Part shown: piece after piece, positions 22,747-30,067 of the stretch
Layout of the letters: every line of letters starts with the position of its first letter
How positions within the stretch are numbered: the stretch's first letter is position 1
Origin: Deltaproteobacteria bacterium
GTDB lineage: Bacteria; Myxococcota_A; Polyangia; Polyangiales; Polyangiaceae
Direction: 5' to 3'
Assembly: GCA_003235365.1 (NCBI GenBank)
Contig: QJWJ01000160.1
Span: 1 to 34,028 of the forward strand
DNA: 34,028 nucleotides
The notes under the pieces: generated by a model
What the model was told of the DNA's origin: nothing
Seen by the model: only the letters and a program-made list of their open reading frames with translations
Databases searched by the model: none
Made by a program: the position numbers and the translations under genes

Positions 22747-23696
22747 TGGGATTGCAAACGCCGGCGAAGAGTCTTGAGGTTGTGTTGGGCGCGGCGGTCG
22801 TCGGGACGCTCTTCGCAACAGCGGGAAAATAGGTCGGCAGCACGCTGGTAGTCTCGGACGAGGTACGCCTGGGTCGCTTCGGAGAACAGCGCCGTGTATG
22901 GATCGGGTTCTCGGATCGATTGGGGCGGTGACGAATCGGCAACTTGGCTGGATTGTGAAGACGGTGAACGATCCGTTCGCGGTGCCGTCATCTCACCTGA
23001 CGCCCCTGCGCCGTAACCGGGCGTGTTCGACAGGGCACGCGCAACTCCTTGGTCCACGAAAGCGCACAAGATACGTAGCGTATTGAGTCTCCCCAAGGTG
23101 CAGCTCGCGACGATGTCTCCGTAGCTGGAGACTCCGTCGATGAGCGCCGCGACCTCACGCTCCTCGGGGCTGAGCGCCGCGCCGCGCAGCGTCGGTTCCA
23201 AAACCGGGATCCAGTCCAGGTTCTTCAATCTGGCTGCGTGAGAAAGCGCCAATCGTTCCCGCAGCAATCGGATGCTTCGCGACAGACCCACGTCGTGAGG
23301 TCTGCGCGCTCGAATCTGATACAGCAAATCGAGCGCCTCCTCGTAGCGACCATCGCGGAGCAAGCGCTCGATCATGGATTTGCGAACGCGCTCCGAGGGA
23401 GGCTGTGGTTCCGTGTCGTCATCGGTCGACACCACCGCGCCTGGCAACGGAGTCCCTTCTTTGTCCCCGAACCCGAGCTGGGCGCGCATCGCGTCCAAGT
23501 TGACGATCGTCGCCAATGGTTCCAACGGCGCGCCAGCGCATTCCAGGTAGTCTCGTACTCGGGCGTTGTCCGGATCGAGGGCGAGTGCCTGGCGCCAGCA
23601 GCGAATTGCGCTCTCGACGTCGTTGTGCCCGTACAAATCGAGCCCACGTTCCAGGAGCTCCGTTATCTCCCCCGGACTACTCTCACCGTCGCTCAT
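22743..23696 (-). CDS. TPR protein with internal winged-helix-like segment
   Basis: This 317-residue cytoplasmic protein has a TPR-like helical pair at about 8-50 (LLERGLDLYGHNDVESAIRC, ALALDPDNARV). A linker and further helices (RRPHDVGLSRSIRLLRERLALS) lead to a segment at about 180-235 (EREVAALIDG, YGDIVASCTLGRLNTLRILC) resembling the winged-helix-like modules common in myxobacterial DUF4388-type regulators. After a Ser/Pro-rich linker comes a C-terminal TPR (YTALFSEATQAYLVRDYQRA). It is probably a scaffold. It is the first gene of the six-gene operon and overlaps the ATPase gene by 4 bases. ATG 23696 is preceded only by a weak AGG. Confidence 0.75.
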   Translation of the reverse strand: MSDGESSPGEITELLERGLDLYGHNDVESAIRCWRQALALDPDNARVRDYLECAGAPLEPLATIVNLDAMRAQLGFGDKEGTPLPGAVVSTDDDTEPQPPSERVRKSMIERLLRDGRYEEALDLLYQIRARRPHDVGLSRSIRLLRERLALSHAARLKNLDWIPVLEPTLRGAALSPEEREVAALIDGVSSYGDIVASCTLGRLNTLRILCAFVDQGVARALSNTPGYGAGASGEMTAPRTDRSPSSQSSQVADSSPPQSIREPDPYTALFSEATQAYLVRDYQRAADLFSRCCEERPDDRRAQHNLKTLRRRLQSQ

Positions 23697-24130
23697 GACC
23701 TGGCGATTACCCACGGATCTCTTTTTACGCGCTCGCATTTCGCGAAGCCACGACACCTATGCGACATTCGAGCATTCGCTGTACGTCACAGCAAGCCCTC
23801 TTGGTCTCTTTTTGCGGTCTGCTGAATTGTCGTTGTTTCATGGAGTCATCGACAACGGAACGTTGCACGCGGAAGGATGAATGTCGGTAATGGCGGGACG
23901 TGAACAGGTGATGCGCGCCGCGGTGGCAATGTTTCGCAACCATTGCAGGTGAATGACAAACGCTTGTCGGTGGCCGCACCTGGTGTTCGTATCCTCGTCA
24001 CGGTGAGGGTTCGCTCCTCACATGGGGGTGGAGTGATGACCCGAGTCGAAGTGTCGGCGACGGGTGGCTGGGATGTGTCCGACCGGGCGCGCGGGGTGCT
24101 GCCGCGCACTGCCGAGGATCGTCGAACGTT
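23697..24130. other. intergenic region upstream of the TPR/ParA operon
   Basis: These 434 bases should contain the promoter of the minus-strand operon. Seen: an inverted TTGTCG (23827-23832)/CGACAA (23850-23855) with a 17-base spacer. No sigma-54 element and no convincing sigma-70 pair were found. A short plus-strand frame at 24036-24182 (48 codons) lies partly here and is treated as unsupported. Confidence 0.4.
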
Positions 24131-25285
24131 TCAGGCAGAGCGGGCGCGTGGCGGTTTGGTGCCTACGGCAAGCAGACCTTGAGCCGTGACCGCAAACGGT
24201 CCCTCTCCTTGGCGTTGGGTCAGGCTTCCACACAGCGCCTCGACGAAGCGCGCCTGCTGGTCCGGGTTCATCGACTTGGCCACTTCCGACCAAGAAGGAG
24301 TCATCTGGGTCAGTGCTGCGGCAAACCCTTCCGCGTCCTCGAACGTCCAAACGTGAGTGAGCTCCACAACGTGAACGGAGCAGAAACCCGAGTCCCTCAT
24401 CAAGCTCCCGATCCGGCGGGCGCTGCATAGTTCCGACCAATGTGGTTGGTCGGTTTCGCAAGCCGCGGGCACGACGCCAGCGTGCATCAGCGCTTCACCC
24501 ACCAGCCGCATCAGCTCCACGCGTCCCGGTGGTGCCCACGTCGCGACGACGGCTTGCCGGCGTGGTTTGAGGACGCGATGAATTTCATTCAAGCCCCGCT
24601 GCGGATCGGGAAAAAACACCAAGCCGAAGATCGAGCCAGCAGCGTCGAACAGCTCGTCGTCGAGGTCCAGTTGCTGCCCGTCCATCACCGCCGTGTCGAT
24701 CGCGCCAATCCCATGCGCCAAGCACTGCTGTTCCAGCAACCCCAGCATCGACGGGGAGAAATCGGTAGCGAGTACGCGAGCTCCCCGCTCGGCCGCTGCC
24801 ACGGCAAATTCTCCAGTGCCGGTGGCGACGTCCAGGACTCGGTCTCGCGGGTACATGCGTATCAGGCGAGCGGCATCTCTCGAGAACGGACGCGTGACGC
24901 CCGCGGCGAAGCGTTGATACTGCGTTGCGCAGTGGGTCCAGTTTTCCGCCTCGTGCTCGGGGCTCGACGGCATCGGGGCGCGCCGGTCGCTGATCGGGGT
25001 TCGGGCCGCCAGCGGTTCGGTTGCGGCCCCAGCGATGTTGGGACCGGAGTCTTCGTGTTGCCGCGCTCGGGTCACGTCCCGAAGCGCGAACTCCCCGCTG
25101 TACTCCATCGCCTCCCGGCGCCACCTGATGCCGTATTCGCCACTGGCAGGCCTGGTGCGTCCGAGCTGAGCAGCTGAGCTGCGTTGCCGGATCGACGTGT
25201 CAGTTGCCGGGTTCTGCGGGTGCGTGTCGCCTTCGGCGTGCGTCGCTTCCCCGTGTGCCCCCGCAAGTGCTGACCGTTGACCCAT
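24131..25285 (-). CDS. SAM-dependent class I methyltransferase with N-terminal extension
   Basis: The catalytic part (about residues 105-384) is a class I methyltransferase of the UbiE/Methyltransf_11 kind: DRVLDVATGTGEFAVAAAERG (motif I), ATDFSPSML (motif II), VMDGQQLDLDDELFDA, and LNEIHRVLKPRR. The substrate is unknown. ATG 25285 has an excellent ribosome site (AGAGGAGG, 5-base spacer), so the full 384-residue form is preferred. Its first 100 residues are polar, His/Arg/Thr-rich and probably disordered. Shorter starts at 25108 (GGGAGG close by) and 24973 (no ribosome site) are possible. The gene stands alone between two minus-strand units and has dyads upstream. Confidence 0.85.
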   Translation of the reverse strand: MGQRSALAGAHGEATHAEGDTHPQNPATDTSIRQRSSAAQLGRTRPASGEYGIRWRREAMEYSGEFALRDVTRARQHEDSGPNIAGAATEPLAARTPISDRRAPMPSSPEHEAENWTHCATQYQRFAAGVTRPFSRDAARLIRMYPRDRVLDVATGTGEFAVAAAERGARVLATDFSPSMLGLLEQQCLAHGIGAIDTAVMDGQQLDLDDELFDAAGSIFGLVFFPDPQRGLNEIHRVLKPRRQAVVATWAPPGRVELMRLVGEALMHAGVVPAACETDQPHWSELCSARRIGSLMRDSGFCSVHVVELTHVWTFEDAEGFAAALTQMTPSWSEVAKSMNPDQQARFVEALCGSLTQRQGEGPFAVTAQGLLAVGTKPPRARSA

Positions 25286-25300
25286 TTGAACCTCCTCTGA

Positions 25301-25376
25301 CCCAACTGAGCTATCATGGATAGGGTGAACTCAACCAAGTACAAAGCACAACTGAAATCTGCGTGTTCACCCAACT
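25301..25376 (-). promoter_or_regulatory. operator-like dyads upstream of the methyltransferase gene
   Basis: Three elements overlap here: a perfect CTATC-ATG-GATAG dyad (25311-25323), an inverted GGGTGAAC (25323-25330)/GTTCACCC (25365-25372), and direct repeats CCCAACT at 25301-25307 and 25370-25376. The region lies 16-90 bases upstream of ATG 25285 and is AT-richer than its surroundings, as expected for a promoter bound by a dimeric regulator. No regulator gene is adjacent. Confidence 0.4.
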
Positions 25377-25810
25377 CGGAATGAACCCGGCAAAGCTATC
25401 CGCATGTGAGTTCACGCTGATGGCGCTTCGGTTTCGAATGAGTGTCTTGGGTGGACAGCTGGTTGACTCCTCAATCGAAGCGAGTCGTGCGACGGCGCAG
25501 GCGTCCCGCTTTCCGTCGGCTCTCTCTTTGAAGCGCTCGCTTTCTGCTGCAGATGGTGATCTGCAATCCAGGCGACGATGAGGCGGTCCGGACGACGCTC
25601 GCTGGCGACGTTGGGTCGGTCAGCTGCTTCCGGAATCGGTTCGAAACCGGATCTGTATCGAAAACGTTGCAACTTCGGCGGGAAACGCGCCGAGTGGATG
25701 GATCGCGTCCGGTGTTATCTCGATGGCCATCGCTTCCCGAATTGCGGAAGTTTCAGTTGCCGCAACTCGCCCTGGCTGTCCGTCGTTCGAGCGACGACGA
25801 GCGCCAGGGG
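25377..25810. other. gene-free stretch between two minus-strand units
   Basis: No frame here has a ribosome site together with recognisable protein features. Several short frames are open on both strands, but their translations are Ser/Arg-rich without domain-like sequence. I see no strong terminator for a transcript entering from the operator region. Confidence 0.35.
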
Positions 25811-27529
25811 CTACTCGTCCAGGTACGAGTTCGGAACGAACTCGAGCTGTTGAACGGCCGCGGGGGCGGACATCAGCAATGGGTCCGCAGCTGGCGCACA
25901 GCCGTCGAGGGGCATCCAATAGACGAGGCTTCGACGGACAATCCAAGCGACGCCTTTGCCCTCGGGGTGAACGAAGACTCGTTCCACGGGCGTACTGGGG
26001 AAGGGGGCGCTGGCCAACGTTGGCGCGTCTGAGGCAACTCCGGCGTGGACATCGAGATCATCCCAAAGCACCAAACACTCGCCCCCAGCACCGAATCCGT
26101 TCGAGTCGACTTTCTCGAGCGGTGTCGACACCAACGATGGGTCGACGTCGGCGTACCTCAACTTCGGAGTCGCGTCCGTGCAGGTTTGGTACACGAACGA
26201 GGTCGCTGTCGCCCATTGCAAGGGGCAAGAGTAGTCCCAGCCAGGCAAGGGGATGCGTGTTTCCGGTTGCCCGTTCGCGTTCATGCCTTGCAGCCAACCG
26301 TCCGTGGCGTTCGAGTACGTCAGGTAGTCGCCCAGAGGGGACCAGGCGGCGGGTGAAACGCCTTCCCCGCGATCCAACGCCACGCGCTCTCCAGCGGTGC
26401 TGCCCAGCGGCGTCACGTTCAACGTGGCACTTCCGTCCGAGGTGCTGGCGTGACTGACGAAGTTCGAACTGGTGGGTGAGAAGGAATACAATGGCGAGAA
26501 TCCGGCGCCACTTGGATTGGCGCTCGTGGGATCCGTGCCAGCACTCGGCGACCACAGCTGCACACCATCGTCGCTGCCGGGGGTTCCATAGGCGACCCAG
26601 CGAGAATCGGGGGACCACAACAAGTAGATCACCGGCGAGCCGGAGTACGTGGCGACGAGCGTCGGCGCACTCGGAGACTGCGGGTCGCTCAAATCGACGT
26701 AGTACAGGAGGAAGTCCCCCATGTTGCTCGTCGAAAAGACGAACGAACGGCCGTCGGGCGAAACCCCATACGAAGAGATAGCCTCCGTGTCCGTCGGTCC
26801 ATAGACGGGGATCGACGTGCCATCCACGGCCACGAGCAATACCGACGAGTTCGCTCCGCTCGTCACGTTGACCAACGCTCCGGCGTTCCCCGCCCAATCG
26901 AGGAGCGTCAACTCGCCGGAGAGCTCTACCAGCGATTCCATCTCGCCAGTGGACAGGTCGTAGAACGCCACCTCATCTCCGGATGCGGTGACGTTTGCCA
27001 ACCAGCGCCCGTTCTTGGACCACGGGGTGATGCCTTTGCCTCCGACCTCTACCGTCCGCGAGAGACCGTCGATTTGCTGTTCTGGGCTGGTGACGTTTCG
27101 CAGTGAGCCTTCGGGACTCGCCATATAAACCCACAGCGGATCGGTACTGGCGCGAACCACACCTGCGTCGCTGTTTGCGATTATGGTCGACGCATCGGGG
27201 GTGGCAGGGACGGTCGGCCCTTTGGTGACACCAGCGTCGACCTGGGAGGCTGGCTGTTCGACGCTGGCGTCGGTCTGCACGGGCGGTGGATTCTGCACGG
27301 GAGGCAATGGAGCAGCGTCCGTCGCGGCCGCGTCGGGGTTGACGACCTGCGGAGGCGAACCACCGTCGGTATCATCTGCTGCGGGTTTGTCCGACTCGGA
27401 GGCGGGCTCACTGCTCTTGCCGCCGCATGCGGCCGCCAGTGCCAGCGCAATCGCGCATGCTCCAAGTCGAGCACGTGGCGCAGCCCCTGAGCATTGCCCG
27501 TACGATGATTGCCGATGTCTGTCGGTCAT
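25811..27529 (-). CDS. beta-propeller-like (TolB/WD40-type) lipoprotein
   Basis: This 572-residue lipoprotein has a signal peptide with lipobox LAAAC (C35, followed by GGKSSE). A Pro/Ala/Asp linker runs to about residue 150. A region of repeated beta blades follows, with recurring TolB/PD40-like motifs (WSKNGRWLANV, VSPDGRSFVFST, WSPDSRWVAYG, WSPLGDYLTYS). Cys pairs near the end may form disulphides. It is likely exported and outer-membrane anchored, a binding or scaffold protein rather than an enzyme. ATG 27529 is chosen over far longer starts because GAAGGAGAGAGGG lies just upstream and the signal peptide follows. Confidence 0.8.
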   Translation of the reverse strand: MTDRHRQSSYGQCSGAAPRARLGACAIALALAAACGGKSSEPASESDKPAADDTDGGSPPQVVNPDAAATDAAPLPPVQNPPPVQTDASVEQPASQVDAGVTKGPTVPATPDASTIIANSDAGVVRASTDPLWVYMASPEGSLRNVTSPEQQIDGLSRTVEVGGKGITPWSKNGRWLANVTASGDEVAFYDLSTGEMESLVELSGELTLLDWAGNAGALVNVTSGANSSVLLVAVDGTSIPVYGPTDTEAISSYGVSPDGRSFVFSTSNMGDFLLYYVDLSDPQSPSAPTLVATYSGSPVIYLLWSPDSRWVAYGTPGSDDGVQLWSPSAGTDPTSANPSGAGFSPLYSFSPTSSNFVSHASTSDGSATLNVTPLGSTAGERVALDRGEGVSPAAWSPLGDYLTYSNATDGWLQGMNANGQPETRIPLPGWDYSCPLQWATATSFVYQTCTDATPKLRYADVDPSLVSTPLEKVDSNGFGAGGECLVLWDDLDVHAGVASDAPTLASAPFPSTPVERVFVHPEGKGVAWIVRRSLVYWMPLDGCAPAADPLLMSAPAAVQQLEFVPNSYLDE

Positions 27530-27833
27530 GTGAACCCTCTCTCCTTCGTCGCCACGTCCTGATGTCTTCAGCGTGGACGCGGTGTGTACCAGTGGCCCGC
27601 GCTGAACATCGCTGGGGCAGACGCTACCTTCTCGTTTTGCGCCTTGTACAGGGATTTTCTGGCCACTCGAGGAGGCGCCGCGCCGGCGTGATCCAGTGGT
27701 GCGCTGGTGCGCGTCCAGACGCCGGGTAACTTTTGCCACGTGGTCGAAAGTTGACACCATTGCACCGGTGAAACAACGTTGGGCGCGCTGCAAGCGCAAA
27801 CACGTGCTGCCGCGGCTCGTCTCGACCATCACC
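27530..27833. other. intergenic region with no supported gene
   Basis: These 304 bases separate two minus-strand genes and should hold the promoter of the beta-propeller lipoprotein gene. No clear dyad, terminator or sigma-54 element was found. Short open frames on both strands are not protein-like. Confidence 0.35.
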
Positions 27834-28301
27834 TCATTCGAGGCCGGGAAAGTCGACCTCCAAGATTCTGTGTGACTGCATGTCCACGAGCAATGCGGCA
27901 TCGGCTTGGTACGCAATCAGGTACTCGAGCAGTTGTCGACGAGTAGCGCCATGCCGTAGCGACGGAGCGAGTCGCCCTGTCTTGGCGTCTGCGACGTAAA
28001 GACGACCCCGGCGACGCACCAAGTAGTCGACGCGGAGTTCGATCTCCACGAGCTGCTCACCGACGCGAACCGGCCAGGGGCGCATTACCTGACGGTCGAC
28101 GACTTCGTAGCCTCGCTCAGTCAACAGGGCTCCTGCGTTCGATTCTCCGGTGTAAGCGATTCTCGCGCGACGACGGCGCTGTCGTCGGGACCACACAGCC
28201 CGCAACCACAGTGCCAGACTCGCGCCGAACACGAGCATGACCACGAGCCCGATCAAGGACCAAGAGGCCACCGAAGCGGCGCGTGCCAATCGTTCCAGCA
28301 T
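27834..28301 (-). CDS. membrane-anchored PD-(D/E)XK nuclease-like protein
   Basis: This 155-residue protein has one N-terminal membrane helix (about 13-36, then WSRRQRRRRAR, putting the rest in the cytoplasm). A compact domain follows with the order of a restriction-like nuclease: an E in the first helix (GESNAGALLTERGY, E53), D92 in RVDYLV, D105-A-K107 in YVADAKTG, then RRQLLEYLIAY with Q123 and Tyr as in RecB-family and resolvase-like nucleases. DNA is the expected substrate, but activity is an inference from motif spacing. It stands alone, divergent from the ferritin-like gene. No clear ribosome site precedes ATG 28301. Confidence 0.7.
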   Translation of the reverse strand: MLERLARAASVASWSLIGLVVMLVFGASLALWLRAVWSRRQRRRRARIAYTGESNAGALLTERGYEVVDRQVMRPWPVRVGEQLVEIELRVDYLVRRRGRLYVADAKTGRLAPSLRHGATRRQLLEYLIAYQADAALLVDMQSHRILEVDFPGLE

Positions 28302-28351
28302 AGTCGGGAAGCATGACTCGATTCAGCGCCCAGTGATCTGACGTATTTTGT

Positions 28352-28363
28352 CTCAGCGCTGAG
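28352..28363. promoter_or_regulatory. 12-bp palindrome in divergent promoter region
   Basis: CTCAGCGCTGAG is a perfect palindrome between the nuclease-like gene (minus) and the ferritin-like gene (plus). A partial copy, TCAGCGC, lies at 28323-28329. It could be an operator for one or both genes. The wider region 28302-28658 holds no other supported gene; a 38-codon frame from GTG 28397 was considered and set aside. Confidence 0.35.
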
Positions 28364-28658
28364 TCGGGGGCTGTCTCGCACTGGAGGAGACCGGGCGTGA
28401 ACCCGTCACTTGCTTTCGTGCTTGCTGTTTCGACGGCGAGCGTCCGGACGGAACCTCGTGTGCCGGCCTCACCAAGGGAATGTGGTTGCTACGGGTTCGG
28501 GGGCATCTCATAACCAACGGATGTCTGACTTGTCCTCGAGCTTATCGAAACGCGGTGATGGACTGGCGTCGGCTGTGAACGTCGCACCGCATGCTTTCAT
28601 CGTGCAATCGGTGCATTCGGCGATGGATGCTCGAGTGTGTGACGAGGGGAAGCCTGAG

Positions 28659-29858
28659 GTGCGTCGTCGGCACTGGGGGCGGGGGATGCCCGCCGCGGGT
28701 GTCTTTCTGGCTGCTCTGCTCGACGCCAATCCGGCGCTGTCTCAGGATTACTTCTTCGACGTCGCTGGCGGCGGGGTGTTCGTGGGTTACGGCCTCGGTT
28801 CTGGGGGTGGGTCCGTGACGTGGGGAGTCGAGGCGTACACCAGTCGAAGTGACGACGTCGACGGCTGTTCGAGTCAGGAGCGCACCGCGTGGGGACCGCT
28901 CGCTCGATTCACCTTGCAAGGCCTTTCTCGACCGTTGTTCAGCCTCGGTGCGCACGTTGGCAAAGAAACCGAGCGTGCCGTGTTGGGGCTCAATCTCGAA
29001 GGGGGCATCACCTTGGGATTCCCGCGCGGACTGGAGGCCGACGCTGTGTTGTCGCCGTTCAGCGCCGTCGGTGCGGACATCGTCGTCGTCGACCTGTACA
29101 CCCGGCACTACTGGTTGCTCGACACGTATCCGATCGGGTTGAGCTTTCGGCCCATACCCACCTACGGCTTCGCCGGATCTTGTGTCGAAGGGCGGCCACA
29201 GCGTGACGACGCAGGTTGTCGGAGCGCCACAATCGGGGCCCCTCAGCGGCGCACGCATTCGCACGCCGAGCGGCTCGCGTCCGACTTCGCAGATGCTGCC
29301 TGTGAGGAGTACGAGTCGGTTCCGGCGTTGTTGCGATTGGTCACCGAGCTGGCGTTCGTCGGCGCTCCCCGTTCGCTCATCGAGCGAGCCCGGCGGGCTG
29401 TCGACGACGAGCTCCGTCACACGTCGATTTGTACCGCGTTGGCGCGTCGCGCTGGTTGGCGCGGGTTCACGCCACCAGTCCCGGTGGCCGTGCAACGCAA
29501 CCCGCTATCGGGACGTGCGGGCGTCGAACGGTTGGCCCTGGAGTCTTGGCTCGACGGTTGCCTCGGCGAGGGGCTGGCGGCGGCGCTCGCCGCCGATGAC
29601 GCAGCGCTCGCACGGGATCCCGGGCTTGCCACCGCGCGCGCGGTGATTGCTGAGGATGAACAACGGCACGCCGAGTTGGCTTGGGACATCCTGCAATGGT
29701 GTCATGAGCAACACCCGAGCGTCGGAGAGCTGCTTCGCACGGTGCGGGATGCGCCTGTGACCGTGCCTGCGCGCCGAACGGGAGAACTGCGTCGGCGCGA
29801 AGGGATCGCTCAGCGACACCGAATGGACTGTCGACGACGGCTCGCGGCGTTGCTCTGA
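28659..29858 (+). CDS. exported protein with C-terminal ferritin-like diiron domain
   Basis: This 399-residue protein carries a signal-like start (VRRRHWGRG, then PAAGVFLAALL, NPALSQ). A beta-rich, glycine-rich region follows (about 30-175: VGYGLGSGGGSVTWGVEAY, LNLEGGITLGFP), resembling an outer-membrane or secreted beta domain. The C-terminal four-helix bundle (about 200-350) has diiron ligands in the ferritin-like order E219, E251-x-x-H254, E304, E334-x-x-H337. The bundle resembles secreted ferritin-like proteins I associate with myxobacteria; oxidase or metal-storage activity is unproven. GTG 28659 is chosen because GAGGGGA lies 8 bases upstream and it gives the best signal peptide; the frame is open further upstream but unconvincing there. 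Confidence 0.7.
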   Translation: MRRRHWGRGMPAAGVFLAALLDANPALSQDYFFDVAGGGVFVGYGLGSGGGSVTWGVEAYTSRSDDVDGCSSQERTAWGPLARFTLQGLSRPLFSLGAHVGKETERAVLGLNLEGGITLGFPRGLEADAVLSPFSAVGADIVVVDLYTRHYWLLDTYPIGLSFRPIPTYGFAGSCVEGRPQRDDAGCRSATIGAPQRRTHSHAERLASDFADAACEEYESVPALLRLVTELAFVGAPRSLIERARRAVDDELRHTSICTALARRAGWRGFTPPVPVAVQRNPLSGRAGVERLALESWLDGCLGEGLAAALAADDAALARDPGLATARAVIAEDEQRHAELAWDILQWCHEQHPSVGELLRTVRDAPVTVPARRTGELRRREGIAQRHRMDCRRRLAALL

Positions 29859-29933
29859 CGAGGTCCCAGTGGGTGAATCACTGACCCAGACGGGGGAGGG
29901 AATGTTGGGGTCCTGGGAGATTTACCGATTGTG

Positions 29934-29952
29934 GTTACCGCTCGATGGTAAC
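29934..29952. promoter_or_regulatory. perfect inverted repeat upstream of the peptidoglycan hydrolase gene
   Basis: GTTACC (29934-29939) and GGTAAC (29947-29952) flank a 7-base spacer, about 116 bases before ATG 30068. A related TTACCG lies just upstream (29921-29926), giving a short direct repeat. This is the form of an operator for a dimeric repressor or activator. Confidence 0.4.
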
Positions 29953-30067
29953 TCGCTGAAGTCCCGCTGCCGACGCTTGCGGACTGTTGACGCCCGATCG
30001 AGAGGATGTTGAACTGCAATCGAAGCGGGCCTGCTCCGATTGAAGCGGTTCGACGAAAGGGGCAGAC

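Noticed and set aside
24036..24182. 48-codon plus-strand frame starting after GGTGGAG
   Set aside because: It overlaps the methyltransferase gene end, has no recognisable features and no supporting neighbours; conservation would be needed.
28397..28513. 38-codon frame from GTG 28397 with a good GGAGGAG upstream and a signal-like start
   Set aside because: It stops quickly, is out of frame with the ferritin-like protein, and that protein has its own ribosome site and signal peptide at 28659. A frameshift could be considered but is not needed.
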